Assembly (NCBI GenBank): GCA_018398805.1
Contig: JAGFBZ010002551.1
Location: 248,001-312,000, forward strand
Direction of reading: 5' to 3'
Source of the DNA: Hirundichthys speculiger
Taxonomy: Eukaryota; Chordata; Actinopteri; Beloniformes; Exocoetidae
DNA: 64,000 bases
The position numbers and the translations under genes were made by a program. The notes beneath the pieces were generated by a model. That model made no database searches, was not told where the DNA came from, and was given only the letters and a program-made list of their open reading frames with translations. Positions 20,829-34,257 of the stretch are shown here, one piece after another (the first letter of the stretch is position 1; each line of letters starts with the position of its first letter).

Positions 20829-22000
20829 GTATCTTCTGGACTATAAAGCGCACCTGAATATAAGCCGCACGAAATATATATTTTGTCACATGTAAGCCGC
20901 TGATATCCAGGCTGAGAAATAAGATTTTTACATTGAAAGATTTTGTACGTATCAGAGCCCGTGTTGTCTCTGTATTTCCTGAAGTGACGCAGGGATAACA
21001 TTGAAAAGAGCACCGTATATTCTCTAAATAATATTAGCAAATAACACAATAGAGGATACATTATTCAGTCCTCCGTCGCTACACAACAAGGTAAACAAGT
21101 AACGTGAAGCCGACCGGGACCGCCGATCCGGATTAGAAACATTGTAAAGTAAAAAAATAGATGTTATGAAACAACAACGTTAATAATCCATAAAAAACAA
21201 GGACAATAAGATGGTTTTGTAACATGTACCGTATTTTCTGGACTATAAAGCGCACCTGAATATAAGCCGCACCCATTAAAATACCCATTGCACTCATCTG
21301 CTTTGGAGCTGGATCACGGACCTGCTGGCTCCACGCTGTGTCCGGTCCGCATCTGCGATTAAAACCTTACCTCTGCAGCGGGTCCACTCAGGCTACTGAA
21401 CAAAAACAGAGTAGCCTTTAACTACTTGGTTTGGTTTTGGTTTTTGGACTTCCTGCTAGAGCGCCCCCTGAGGGCTGAAGAAAAATTCATAGAAAAGCCA
21501 CATCTCTGTATAAACCTCATGGTTTAAAGCGTGGGACAAAAGTAGCGGCTTATAGTCCAGAAAAAAGCAAACCAGAGTACTCGGAGCACGCGGAGAACAT
21601 GCTAACGCTGCTGTGAGGCAACAGTGCTAAACACTAAGCCACCGTGCTGCCTCTGCCCGACTCATGTTTATTTTAATTTAATTTATTTTTGTTTAACTCT
21701 CTTCTATATTTATTTTATATTTATTAAGCCTTATGGTTTAAAGCGTGGGACAAAAGTAGCGGCTTATAGTCCGGAAAACAGGAAACCAGAGTACCCGGAG
21801 CACGCGGAGAACATGCTAACGCTGCTGTGAGGCGACAGTGCTAACCACTAAGCCACCGTGCTACCTCTGCCCGACTCATGTTTATTTTAATTTAATTTAT
21901 TTTGTTTAACTCTCTTCTATATTTATTTTATATTTATTAAGCCTCATGGTTTAAAGCGTGGGACAAAAGTAGCGGCTTATAGTCCGGAAAAAACGGTATT
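20829..22000. mobile_element. Composite DNA repeat with ATAAGCCGCAC palindromic units
   Basis: The phrase TGGACTATAAAGCGCACCTG, followed by AATATAAGCCGCAC, occurs at 20838 and again at 21240. The inverse (GCGGCTTATAGTCC) occurs at about 21546, 21760 and 21973. Between them are unique segments and a 214-bp tandem repeat. The same composite appears in opposite orientation at 36585-37800, sharing flanks outside the palindromic units, so a larger element was copied. Similar ends are, as I recall, common in hAT elements of the Tip100/Zaphod type. It lies in the last inpp5a intron. Confidence 0.55.
21512..21990. repeat. Tandem repeat, 214-bp period, about 2.2 copies
   Basis: GGTTTAAAGCGTGGG recurs at 21521, 21735 and 21949, and ACCAGAGTAC at 21571 and 21785. 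The period is 214 bp each time. Each unit includes, on the minus strand, a SINE-like head (GGTGGCTTAGTGGTTAGC, an RNA polymerase III A-box-like phrase) plus an AT-rich spacer. Confidence 0.85.
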
Positions 22001-22355
22001 TTCTGTACAGGAGTTTATGAAACTGTTGAAGTCAGCGGGTGTTTCTCCCCACTTTGAAAGTATTGAGCAGTGCAGCTTCAGTCTGTCATCGTGCACAGTG
22101 ACACGGATGCCGGCGGGCACGTGTGCGCGTGCACGCTCACACACACTGCAGCAGCCCTGCCTCCAAACCACACACCGCTGCTAAAATCGCAGCTGCCTCT
22201 GTTTAAAAAATGTCCGATGTAGTTAGCACCCAGGCCCAAAAATGCTGTGTGAGTTTAACCTGCGTGTCACAGGCGCGCTCAGAGATCAGCAGCGTCCTCT
22301 TCCCACAGCGTCCTCTCTGACTGCGTCTCTGTCTCTGTCTCTGTCTCCCCACCAG

Positions 22356-22436
22356 CCCGTCTTCCTGTCCTTCCGAATAGCAGCGGGGGCAGGTAAACCT
22401 AATGCAAATAAGCACAAGTGTTGTGTGGTGCAGTGA
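22356..22436 (+). CDS. inpp5a: inpp5a last coding exon with prenylation motif
   Basis: This exon encodes PVFLSFRIAAGAGKPNANKH, then KCCVVQ and a TGA stop. PVF completes the GDHK-PVF active-site motif begun in the previous exon. The last four residues, CVVQ, form a CaaX box; in mammals this end is farnesylated and holds the enzyme at the plasma membrane. The acceptor is a pyrimidine-rich (TCTCTG)n tract ending CCCCACCAG. An internal CAGGTAAAC could mimic a donor, but the frame runs on to the conserved C-terminus, so it is not used for this product. With the two upstream exons this gives the last 86 residues of a protein usually about 412 long. Confidence 0.95.
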   Translation, partial: PVFLSFRIAAGAGKPNANKHKCCVVQ

Positions 22437-24255
22437 TTTCGTGGTAAATATTATTTCCTTTTATTATAATTCTTCCCATTGTTGCCATTGTTTTGTGCTT
22501 TTGATTTGCTTGTTTTCTTCATTACCTTTCACAAACGGAGAGTTTTATTTCAAAATAAAACTTTCGCCAGTGGAGCTACGTTACATGCTTGCTTAAAATG
22601 CTGGAGTCATTTTAAGACGTAGAAGCTAAATCTGTTTGTTAACGTCCCCGCTTCTCCGTTAGAAAGACTGAAACTTGTCCTTTTCCTTTTTTCCCTCCTC
22701 CCTCTGCAGGGAAGTGTTGCCAAAGGGGGGAGAACATATTCCGCGAGGCGCCTCTGTGAGATCACCGGAGACACGCACCCACACATGCACAATCACACAC
22801 ACACACACACACACACTCTGCACAAGCACACACACCGGAGAACCGAGACAAACTTTCTGCTTCCAGCAGAGCTGAGCGGCCGCCGTCGTCCATCCGCGTG
22901 AAACACGTGGACGAGCCCCCCGGGAGGGAGGCCCCGCCCCCCCAGACCAGAGACACACACACGCACGCACACGCACACATTGTTGACCTCACCGTTGCCA
23001 TGCAACCCCCAACCCCAGAAGAAGAAGAAGAAAAAAGAAATAAAAGAGGAGCGGACAGACGGACAGACGACTCTTCCATTGCCAAAACTCTAATTGAAAT
23101 CAGTCCGACTACATCCTTTTAGACATTACTGGCCGTTTTTAGGTAAAGCCTCTGTGTATAGAAGCTACTCTCCATACAATATTTAAGGTGTTTTATTAAA
23201 GTGCAATGCAAAAAAAAAAAAACAAAACAAAAAAAGTTGTATATCTATAATGTTAGGTTTATTTGTACATTTGAAAGTATAACATAGAGCCTTTGATGGT
23301 TTGACTGCCGTTCTCTTCTCTGACCGAACTCCCTCCGTGGTCGGAAACAGATTCAGTCCTTCACTTTATTCAACGCATCAGCGGACTCTTCATTTTATAC
23401 GCCGTACCTTTTTAAAAGAACGTAATTTATAAATTCTTACCAGAGCGTCGACGCCGACGTACGCGCAGGAAGCCAGAGGGGTTGCTGGGAGAAAAGTGTC
23501 AGAGAAGAGAGCGGCGGGAAAACTGTCGAGCGATTTATTGCCTATCCAAGAATGTTTTAAGCAGTGCCATAGACCAAGCAAGTATATATATAAGATAATG
23601 TCTCATATATAGCACTCTCACGTTATGTCATTATTATTCGTACTCTAACTTATTTCTATAATATTATGGTTCTGAATGTGATATTTTAGACAGGCTTGGG
23701 TGTCCTTCAAATGTAAACTGTTCTTTTTTTTTTTTTTTTTTTTTGTCTATTTTTGTTACTGCATTACGGTGCCAAGTATGCTACACAGACGTGAAGTGTG
23801 TAAGAGTTCAACAGTTAAGTCTGTCTGTAAAGGTGTTCACTATAAAACGTTAGAAACAGAGAGAAGCTCTGACGGAGGATGTAGCCCTCAGACGGCCGGA
23901 GCGTCGCAGCTTTCCTTTTATTGATTTCTTGTACCACACTACAGGTTTCAGACCGTCTCGAAGCCACCAGGACCTTGTTTTCACCAGAATCACCGCAACT
24001 GGGAGTTATTTTGTGCTCGCTGCAGAATTTGTCATCTTGTGTGATTTTTTTTTTTTTTTTTTTTTTAGGTTAAAAGTTTAAAGAAATGTACAAAGCCTTG
24101 CTTGTTTTTGTTTCTGCTGGCCCTCGTGAGTTTGCTGTAGGAGGATAAAGCACTCCGTGAAAGCAGATAGAGATTTGATTCTTCCTCCTGAGCAGCCTGC
24201 TCTCTGCTGTAGGTGATGCAGTTCTCAAGCAATAAAAACCATTAGAGCTCAATGG
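22437..24255 (+). other. inpp5a: inpp5a 3' untranslated region
   Basis: About 1.8 kb follows the stop codon, without transposon insertions, up to a canonical polyadenylation signal at 24231. It contains AATAAA words at about 22555 and 23040 (possible earlier ends), a (CA)n tract at 22794-22815, a CACACGCACGC-type tract at 22955-22980, a T run at 23726-23744 and another at 24049-24066. Several open frames over the CA and GA tracts are by-products. The extent is inferred from the signal. Confidence 0.6.
24231..24236 (+). terminator. inpp5a: Polyadenylation signal AATAAA of inpp5a
   Basis: Canonical hexamer, followed within 15-35 bases by a T/G-rich stretch (GGCTGTTTTGTCCTCTTTT) that fits a downstream cleavage element. 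Confidence 0.6.
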
Positions 24256-24417
24256 CTGTTTTGTCCTCTTTTATCTCTTAACTTTATGTCTTAAATTTAC
24301 AAGCGCCTCATCAGTTGTGTGAAACCCTTATTGCAGAGGTTTCATCCACTGGGGTTTAGTTTTAGGACAGTTTGACTTTGAGCAGGACGTCCTCGTGACT
24401 GACGCTGATCTCCCGGC

Positions 24418-25564
24418 CAGGGTTGCCAGATTTGGTTGATTGGGCGGAAATGGCTCCCACTTCAGAAAAAAAAAAAAAAAACGCCCAATAAGTGTTTTCA
24501 TACGAGAACATTTCATATTTGAATAAACGTGGATTTAATTGCATTTACAGTATTAAACAATTAAGCCTTAATGAATAGTTATATTTAATCATTTTCCCCA
24601 CTTCTGCATGATAGCCTACTTATTTTGCTAACAGAATAGCCGACCGCTGAGTTGAGAGAGCGCTTCTGCCTCAGACTTCCGCATCGGCGCACTAAGGTTT
24701 GTTGAGGTGACGTCACGATAGCGCGTTGTTACAGCGACTGAGTGGCCACGGTTACGTGATGTTTTTTTAATTCACAATTAATAATTCCGAATTAAACCAT
24801 TTTCCTTCGAGTTTACATGGAAATAGTAATTCCGAATTGAGGTTTACATGGAAAACACGTTTGATCGGCTTTATCGAATTCTGCTTAAGCTCAGGGGGAT
24901 GGGAAGGGTTCTGATTGGATAGGGGGGCGCGGACGTCGTTACGTATTTACGTCTACCGGAAGAAAACTAACTCGAATAACAACAACATGGAGGGCTACAT
25001 TATTAGCATCCTTTTGGGATTTGTTTGGATTTTTTTTTGAAGCAGCAGCACGACAACATCATGTCGGTGATTTTCTTTCGAAAACAAGCCCAGCGCGAAA
25101 TATAAGCGTCATCGCGACAGACGGGCAAGAGAACGAGCATGCGCAGAAAGACTGGAATTAATTTTAAAATCAGAATAAACCAGCCACCTACTTTGGAATT
25201 AAGTTTAAGTCAGAATGGACATTTTCATTCGGAATCAGGTGTTTACATGGTAAGTTTTAATCATTTTAAATCGAATTTAATTTTAATTCGGAATTAAAGA
25301 GGAATTAACCTTCCCATGTAAACGCACTGAGTAACTCACTGCGATTAAATATTTTTTAAATCGGATGACCACAATACGAGTGAGCGAAGTATACTGAATT
25401 TTGCATTTGTGCTGTTTTTAAACCATAAAATAACAGTTTGGTGTGCTGTTTTCACAATATTAAAAAACCCGCCAGATGTTGGTAAAAGCAGCTCAAATTG
25501 TGTATACCCGCTGTAATCAAAAGTAGCCCAATTGGGCGTGAAACCGCCCAATCTGGCAACACTG
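24418..25564. mobile_element. hAT-type MITE (TTGCCAGATT ends) with nested element
   Basis: Termini CAGGGTTGCCAGATTTGG and CCAATCTGGCAACACTG are flanked by CTCCCGGC (24410-24417) and CTCCTGGC (25565-25572), an 8-bp duplication with one change. Bases 24744-25325 are a second transposon inserted inside it. It lies between the ends of inpp5a and nkx6.2. Confidence 0.75.
24744..25325 (-). mobile_element. DNA transposon copy B (relative of 1-572), inverted
   Basis: It shares the AATTCCGAATTAA, TTTACATGG and CGATGACGCTTATATT-type blocks of copy A, in inverse. CTGAGT occurs directly outside both ends (24738-24743 and 25326-25331) and may be the target duplication. The middle lacks the Myb-like frame of copy A. 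Confidence 0.6.
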
Positions 25565-25572
25565 CTCCTGGC

Positions 25573-26856
25573 GTCACCAAAGACAATAGAGCGACCTCAA
25601 AGGCGGGAAGTACATCAGCAGAAGTTGGGGATCACCATCAACGCTGTTTGAGGTCTCATGGACCCAGAACTCAGTATTTTCCCATCATTCCTCGTCTCCG
25701 TTAACGGCTTGTAACGATCCACCGTCTGATAATTCACCAGTTTTCATGGTTATCAGTTCTTTTGACGACTCCTTCTCTCCACTTCCGTTGATACTAAAAT
25801 GGCCGCCACGCCTCTCAACTGCTCTGGTTCTTAGACCTGGTATTAACAAGTTTGCAGGAGCGACCGGATCCATGATAAACGTGTTCAAAATGGACTTGTA
25901 GACTGTAAAACCGCACTTAGTTTTATTTTGAACAAGGTTTGGTTCACTTTGGGACCTAAAAAAATTTTTAAAAAAAGCCCTAATATTTTAGAAAATTGAA
26001 AAGAGGTTATAAAAACATGTGCTACAGTTTTTATGTTGTTAATGTGAGCTACGTTTATAGTGGTTTCTTGGTAGCAGGTGTTAATTTCATACAAGATTTA
26101 CAAAACTATTTTTAAAAAAAATGTGCTGAATGCTTATTTCTGATTGGCTGAGGACTCCCAGTGACGCTGACCGACATCCGGTCGGGCCGTCAGGTGCAGT
26201 AACACAGGTGAGACGCAGGAGGCGCACTTCAGTCCCGCAGCACCGGATTAAACGCGCACGTCCTGCTAAAATAAAAACTGAGGCAACAGTTAATCTTCAT
26301 GGAATCAAATCAAGTCTGTTAAACCTCTGCAACATCAGTGTAATGATTATTTACTTTACAATGACGTAATGTGGCATTTTATAAAAAAAAAAAAAAGATT
26401 AATTAATTCCTCATAATAATAATAATAATAATAAAAGGCACATCAGCAGCCAACAATCGTTATTTTCTGATGTGGGATTTAAATGTTTTCAAGCCGTTTA
26501 TGTTCATTGATGCTGAACACAAAATATAACAAAAAAAGTGTTAAATGATTAGTTTAAGGTGCTCTAGTCTCGGAGAAGAGACTTAAATATTCATTATAGC
26601 AGGAAAACTGAAACATTTCATCTGGATTTGAACAATAATATTACTATTTTTTTAAATAATAAATGTACAATGCAAATAATTATTTAAAATAAAAGTATAT
26701 TTTTCATAACTGTTAATTGCATCCTCGGTTTTCTAAACATAATTGCTGCCAATAATGAAGTTCAACTATTGATGCTCGTGATTTTTTCTTTAATTTATAT
26801 TAAGCCCACACATTAAAATAAAAATCCATCATAAAACAGAAATGCTTGTTAAATAA
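25573..26856. other. Intergenic spacer between inpp5a and nkx6.2
   Basis: Largely AT-rich, with an (ATA)n run at 26417-26433 and A runs. No coding signal, RNA gene or repeat family was recognised. The distal part may belong to the nkx6.2 3' UTR. Confidence 0.4.
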
Positions 26857-27859
26857 TTTATTCATAATACAAAGTCTTTTTTTTCCTCCTTCATATAACC
26901 TTCCCGGAAGCAATAATTTTCTTTCTTTTTTTTTTCTAAGATCGAAGGATGCTCCAGTTTTCTGCGTGATGAGGTAAAAACTTTTCCAAATCAAACCAAA
27001 GCACTGACGTCATTAAAACAAGCTGCTTTTCTTCTTCTTCTTCTCTTTTACAGATTATTTACAGCGTCTGTACATGTTTGTGCCCTAATACTGAATTGAG
27101 AATTCAATAAAAGGTGGAGAGAGAGAAAAAAAAGGAGGTGTGGAGGGGGGGGGGGGGGGCGGCGTTATTCTGCAGGAATAAAAACGAAGCAGCTTGTATA
27201 TCTGAGGTGGAGGTGGGGGGGGGGGGTAAGCGCGTGAGGGCTGCAGAGGCTTGAACAACATAATTTACTCAGTAAAAAATATCTACATTCTCAACAGGTT
27301 ACAGCAGATCCGCCGCTCATCTCCCTCCTTCCGGGAACCACGTGACTCCCGCGGCCTCGCAGGGACACCGACACCCCGGTTCCGCGCGCGCCCCGTTTTC
27401 ACCTGCGCGTCCGGATCAGTGCGGACTGCTGAGACATTCAGAGCGTCCTGGAGGAGAAAATCATTTAAAAAAAACAAGAAAAAAAAGACCGCGAATTACG
27501 TCATACAGAGTAAAATCCCAGTTAGGAGCGTTTACTGGTCTCATGCAACAACAACCGTCTCTGCTCTGATAAGAAACGTTTAAAGGAATAAACGTCCTGA
27601 TGACGCAGAAGCAAAGGAAGTCCGCAGACGCACTGATCCGGATGAATCTAATCTACTGTCTCACTTTTCATCTGCGGTTAAAACTCCACGTGTCACGTGT
27701 CCTTTTCAAGATTATTGTCCAAAAAAAAAAAAAAAACACCTTTCCTTGAAGTCGTCCGCAGGTGAAAGGCTCGCGCCTCATGGATGAGTCCTCCGCGCGT
27801 CCTCGGTGCGCTTTTACGCATTTTGGAGCAGAGTAAATACTTGACGCGTGTTCGTTGTA
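26857..27859 (-). other. nkx6.2: Probable nkx6.2 3' untranslated region
   Basis: The first minus-strand AATAAA (read as TTTATT) downstream of the nkx6.2 stop that I found is at 26862-26857, which would give a 1 kb 3' UTR. G runs occur at 27147-27160 and 27215-27226. The end point is uncertain without transcript data. Confidence 0.35.
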
Positions 27860-28225
27860 TCAGGTGGAAAACGGGTCGGACGGAACCGCAGGTCTGAGTC
27901 TGTCGGTCCCCCTCTGATGTGGGGGTGGTGGGGTGGTGGTGGTGGTGGTGGGGGGGGGGGGGTGCAGCTGAGGCATCACAAAGGTGTCCGAGCCGTTGCT
28001 GCAGGGGCTGAGCAGCGCCAGGTTCGCCGCCTTGTGCTTTTTCAACAGTCTCGTGATCTTCTCGTCGTCCGAGTTCGGGTCCAGAGGTTTGTTGTACTCG
28101 TCGTCGTCGTCGTTGTCCGAACTCTCCTTCATCTTCTCCGTCTCCGAGTCGTGCTTCTTCTTGGCCGAGGCCATCTCCGCCGCGTGCCTCTTCCGCCACT
28201 TGGTCCTGCGGTTCTGGAACCAGAC
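27860..28225 (-). CDS. nkx6.2: nkx6.2 exon 3 (homeodomain helix 3 and C-terminus)
   Basis: The acceptor AACAG precedes [18 protein letters not shown], recognition helix 3 of the homeodomain. It is followed by an acidic stretch ([20 protein letters not shown]) and the Nkx6-typical [20 protein letters not shown]. Family members end soon after this point. Here the frame continues past SNGSDT with about 40 Pro/Thr/His-rich residues encoded by a GGT/GGG simple repeat and stops at 27860-27862. One T fewer in the TTT at about 27979-27981 would give ...SDTL and a TGA at 27978-27976. The protein would then have 286 residues (280 from Met7), close to the roughly 277 I recall for human NKX6-2, instead of 325. 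The exon itself is certain; the tail is doubtful. Confidence 0.9.
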   Translation of the reverse strand, partial: VWFQNRRTKWRKRHAAEMASAKKKHDSETEKMKESSDNDDDDEYNKPLDPNSDDEKITRLLKKHKAANLALLSPCSNGSDTFVMPQLHPPPPTTTTTTPPPPHQRGTDRLRPAVPSDPFST

Positions 28226-28326
28226 CTGTTGGAAGGAGCGCAGGAGGGAGATGCTCAACAGGTCCGGGGCTCGTTACCGGTTATCAGCATAAATATAAAT
28301 ATATATCACAGAGGAAATATGTCTTA

Positions 28327-28566
<240 letters not shown>

Positions 28567-28940
28567 TTAATAACATTTACAGAAGCCACTTCAAATATAA
28601 AGCGCTATTTTTTTTTTAACATGCCTTGAAGGGTTTTATGGCTGTAAGTGTTAATTTAATTATTATTATACGAGTTTAATGTGCTGTGATTTTGCTGAAT
28701 TTATTTATAGGTTATATTATTAGTTGCAAATAAATTATTTGATATTATTAAAACAAAATAGGATGAATTTAATTAAAATTAATTTTCAAAATGTATTAAA
28801 CTCTACTTGTAACCTCTTTGAGGCTTTAATTATTATTATTATTTTTTTTTTACTCACGGAGCAAATCAGGAAAATATAAAAAAATGTCGGTTATTTCTAG
28901 GATAGATTAACAAAATAATAATAATAATCGCGGTACTTAC

Positions 28941-29379
28941 TCGGACAGGGAACCCGCGGGTCCCTCCACGGGGAGCCCTGCATCACTCCGGGCCAGAAGA
29001 TGGGCGCCCTGCCCGGCAGCTCGGCCAGCGGCTTCGGGTACCGCGACACCGCCGGGCTGAAGTACATCCCCGCCGCGGCGGCGGCGGCGGCGGCCGCGGT
29101 GGTCGCCAGGCCGTTGATCCGGGGGAAGCCGGACAGCAGCTGGCCCGCGGTGGTGATGGGTCTCCCCAGGATGTCGCTTATTCCGTGCGGCGTCCCGCCG
29201 GAGAGGTGGGAGCTGAGGCTGGACAGCGGCGGCGCCTTGAAGCCCGCGGGGCTCTGCTGCAGCGCGTACGGGAACAGGGACGTCTTCATCTCGGTCATGT
29301 TGTGCAGCGCCGCCAGCGGGGTGCTGCCCAGAACGAACGCGCTCTGCCGGTTAGCCTCCATCTGCCCCACCGCTAACAT
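28941..29379 (-). CDS. nkx6.2: nkx6.2 exon 1 (N-terminus, repressor motif)
   Basis: Nkx6.2 is a homeodomain repressor that patterns the ventral neural tube and controls oligodendrocyte and interneuron fates. Exon 1 encodes residues 1-146: [18 protein letters not shown], the block [20 protein letters not shown], the TN/Eh1-like motif [12 protein letters not shown] (about 63-74) that recruits TLE/Groucho corepressors, a nine-alanine run (95-103), and the Nkx6 signature [20 protein letters not shown]. The donor GTAAGT begins at 28940, with one base left over. The upstream ATG (29379) gives an Nkx6.1-like MLAVGQ start, while Met7 aligns with the usual Nkx6.2 start. The joined product is 325 residues as read. 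[16 protein letters not shown] and the exon 3 tail assign it to nkx6.2, as does the neighbouring inpp5a. Confidence 0.97.
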
Positions 29380-29900
29380 GGGTGGACATGAACCGCCGAC
29401 ACGCGCCTGGATTTAAAAAAAAAAAAAAATACAGAAGGAAGTCTGGAAATGAAGGCGCAGAGCGGACTGGAGGAAAACGAGCCAGACCACTTCTGCCTTC
29501 AAAAAAAAAGAAAAAGAAAAGTATCCTGAATGAGACTCGGAGAAACTTCTCCTCCGGTGGAAGTTGAAGCGTCTCCGCGCGCCCGTTGTTGTCAGCTGCA
29601 CGCGGAACCGCCGCAGGAACCCGCGCGGAAGTCGGACGGTCTGATGGCGTTTTTAGTGGTTTTGATGGGAACCATTAAGGGCTCGGCTCGTCTTTCATAA
29701 ATTGAGCGGCTCTATGCGGGACCGACGCGGGACGCGCTGATAACAGCGCAGCCACCTGCACGCGCGCTCCTCCCATTGGACGAGGCCGAGCGAGACGAGC
29801 GCTCTGATTGGAGGAGACGGGGGCCGCCGCCGCTTCACACGTGCGTCTCTGCTGGACTGATGCTGCATTAAAGTGCAGTCGGAAATAGGTGTTTTCACGA
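29380..29900 (-). promoter_or_regulatory. nkx6.2: nkx6.2 5' UTR and promoter region
   Basis: Read on the minus strand, CCAAT boxes occur at 29811-29807 (CTCCAATCAGAG) and 29779-29775 (GTCCAATGGGAG), about 400 bases before the ATG, in a CpG-rich island that continues through exon 1. A weak TATA-like AATTTATGAA lies at about 29703. An upstream out-of-frame ATG (29390) overlaps the main start. The transcription start is not visible. Confidence 0.5.
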
Positions 29901-31835
<1,935 letters not shown>

Positions 31836-33059
31836 CATTTTTTGTCTTTTTGCTTTCTTTTGCCTGTATTTCTTCAGGTTGAAGGGATGCCGCGGACACG
31901 CGCTTTCTAATCCTGTAAATGGCCCTCTATTTCTAATTTATATCCGTATATTTTCCTCTGATTATATGCATTCGTTTTATTATCCTGTTTTAAGGCCTTT
32001 CTAAAATGATCACTGTGGACTATTGGAGAAAAATAAATATCCATAACTTCAGAGGGGAGGTCCCCCCCCCCCCCTCCTCCCCCCCTTCAGTTTTAAATAT
32101 AAAGCTGATCCGACGGCAGATCGATGACTTGAACAGTCCAGCTCATCTGCAGCTGCCAGACAACCTTCACTCCGAGACATAATGGCAATTTAACATAATG
32201 AAGGATTGGGATTTTTATCTCCTAAATTTACAGGTAATTTAAAGTTTAAACTCTTAAACTCAGATTTGTTAGAGACACAGACGTGGCCCCCGCTGAACGG
32301 AACAGAGGGGGGAAATCTTACATTTATTTTAAAAAACTCTATTAAATCAATGACGTGACAATTATTTCTGTGGGGGCCTGGAGCTGAACCAGACATCCGT
32401 TAAGATAAGATGCAATAATAATGATAGATTTCAATACATTTAACAGGTGTAAAAGGAATTTAATATTTTTAGTTTAATGTAAATCCTCATTTTACGCCTA
32501 AATTCTTGGATGAATTCTGCGTCCCCCCCCCCCCCTCCCCCCCCCCTCCCCCCCACGGAGGTTCATTACAGCGTCCAGATAATCTTATCTGATCGTAAAC
32601 TCTTCCCCCCCCCTCCCCCCCCCCCCCAGGACTGGGAACTGACGGCACGCGATGGGAAAGATGTGCGCAGATGTTTCTGGACAAAAAGAAGCTTGTTGGA
32701 GGTCTGAGCCGTTTCTTCCCTAATATCACCACGCATGCGCAGTAGCTACAATTAGGAGATAATTTATTTTAAACGTTTGAATTGTGTAGAATTTAACATT
32801 CTCGTGCTCTCCAAAGTTACCGGCCCCGGATATCCATGGAGGGAAACCTCAGTCTGTCCGGCAGCGCCCTCTGGTGGCCGACGTGGAAACTGACGCAGAT
32901 TTCTGCACATCACACCGGTTTCCTGCGTGATCATTTGATCGTTTTAAACAGTGACAGTGGTGAAGTGATGCGCAGCTCCAGGAAAAACCACTAGAAATAA
33001 AAAAAAAATGAATAAAAAAAAAAGCAAAAGAGGTGCAATATAAAATCACCAATAGTTAT
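31836..33059. other. Non-coding stretch with C-rich tracts
   Basis: C runs occur at 32061-32072, 32523-32552 and 32605-32628, broken by single T. No gene was recognised; frames over the C tracts are artefacts. Confidence 0.45.
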
Positions 33060-33760
33060 TATCCTACTGCAGAAACTCTTAAGAAAAGATTTGTCTTGAA
33101 GAACCTGAAACTATTAAACATCTCTTTTATTTAGTCACGAGCCAATTTTGGCAGAATTTACAAAATTGGTTAAATATTTTATTTGGGAATATCACAACCT
33201 TTGAAATGAACCAAATACTAAGAATGATATCACAAACGAAATATCTGAGATGATCAATATCATCATGATTATGGGGAAATATATACATGCATGTAAGTGG
33301 AAAAATCAAAAACCTTCAATAATATAAATTTCAAAAACGAACTCAAATCCTTTTATTCCTCTATATTACTTTTAGCTGATAAATATGGACCGATAGAAAA
33401 ACTTTGCAACAACATGGCACAAATATTTTAATGCTTCAAATGAAGGAAACGTGAATGTCTGGGAGCCTGTTGGTTTGTCTTTAAACATATTTTTCATATG
33501 ACTGTAATGAGACTGATATGCTAAGATGTTTATTGATTTAATGCCAATTTTGTGTATTAGCGTGTTGTATTTTATTATTGTCTGTTTTATAGGGAATTAT
33601 GTTTATTTATGTCTAATAGGGCCACTGAAATGTTGGCCATGTTGTTCTATTTTATTTTATTTTAATTTGCCTTGCATAAATGTATATTTTCTGTTTCTTG
33701 TGAGATCCTCACTTGGGTTTGTAAGTATGTGTTCAATAAAGTTTGAGTAAAAAAAAAAGG
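33060..33760 (+). mobile_element. L1-type LINE 3' end
   Basis: One frame at 33090-33130 reads LEEPETIKHLFYL, matching the E-T-x-x-H-L-F block in the C-terminal region of L1-type ORF2 proteins. Stops and frame changes follow. The element ends with CAATAAAGTTTGAGTAAAAA and a poly-A run at 33750-33759, as L1 elements do. It is 5'-truncated and dead. Confidence 0.5.
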
Positions 33761-34257
33761 GGGGGAGCTGGACTTAACAGAAGTATTCAAGACTAATAAT
33801 AATAGTAATAATAATTTAAAAAAAATCAGAGATGACAAAAAATGATTAATTTTTTCCCCACAGTTTTTGCATGACCCAAGATTTTTTTTTTTTTTTTTTT
33901 AAGTTTTTATAAATCACCTTCTGCCTCACCTGATCACACCTTCATGTTCCTGCAGTGACTCAGTTAAGTTTGGAGTCTCTGGAGCGCGACAGCGCCCTCA
34001 TCCTGCTGGTTTCAAAAATGCAACTGTAACACACAAAAGCGACATTTCCTAAAACTCACTTCAAAGTGCCGCCTCATAAAAGTGTTTGGAACTTAGTACG
34101 TCTAAAAATGAACAGGTGCTTGTTTCCAGTTAACTTTATTCAGGTTTGGAGAGTCTTTAGGTGACATCATGCAACAGTAGCAAAGGTATATTTAAATTCT
34201 TTTCAACAGCATTGCAAACAGGATTTTATTTTTTTAATTTTAAGCTTTGAGCCCTGT
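33761..34257. other. Non-coding stretch, no feature seen
   Basis: AT-rich sequence with an (ATA)n-like run near 33796-33813 and a T run at 33883-33900. Nothing else was recognised. Confidence 0.4.

Noticed and set aside
22659..23085. Open frames over the inpp5a 3' UTR
   Set aside because: They run through CA and GA simple repeats and are explained by low complexity.
27693..28199. 168-codon minus-strand frame overlapping the nkx6.2 tail
   Set aside because: It is an alternative frame of the same exon and simple repeat. It does not contain the homeodomain and starts within exon 3.
29000..29416. Plus-strand 138-codon frame across nkx6.2 exon 1
   Set aside because: It is the antisense shadow of the GC-rich exon.
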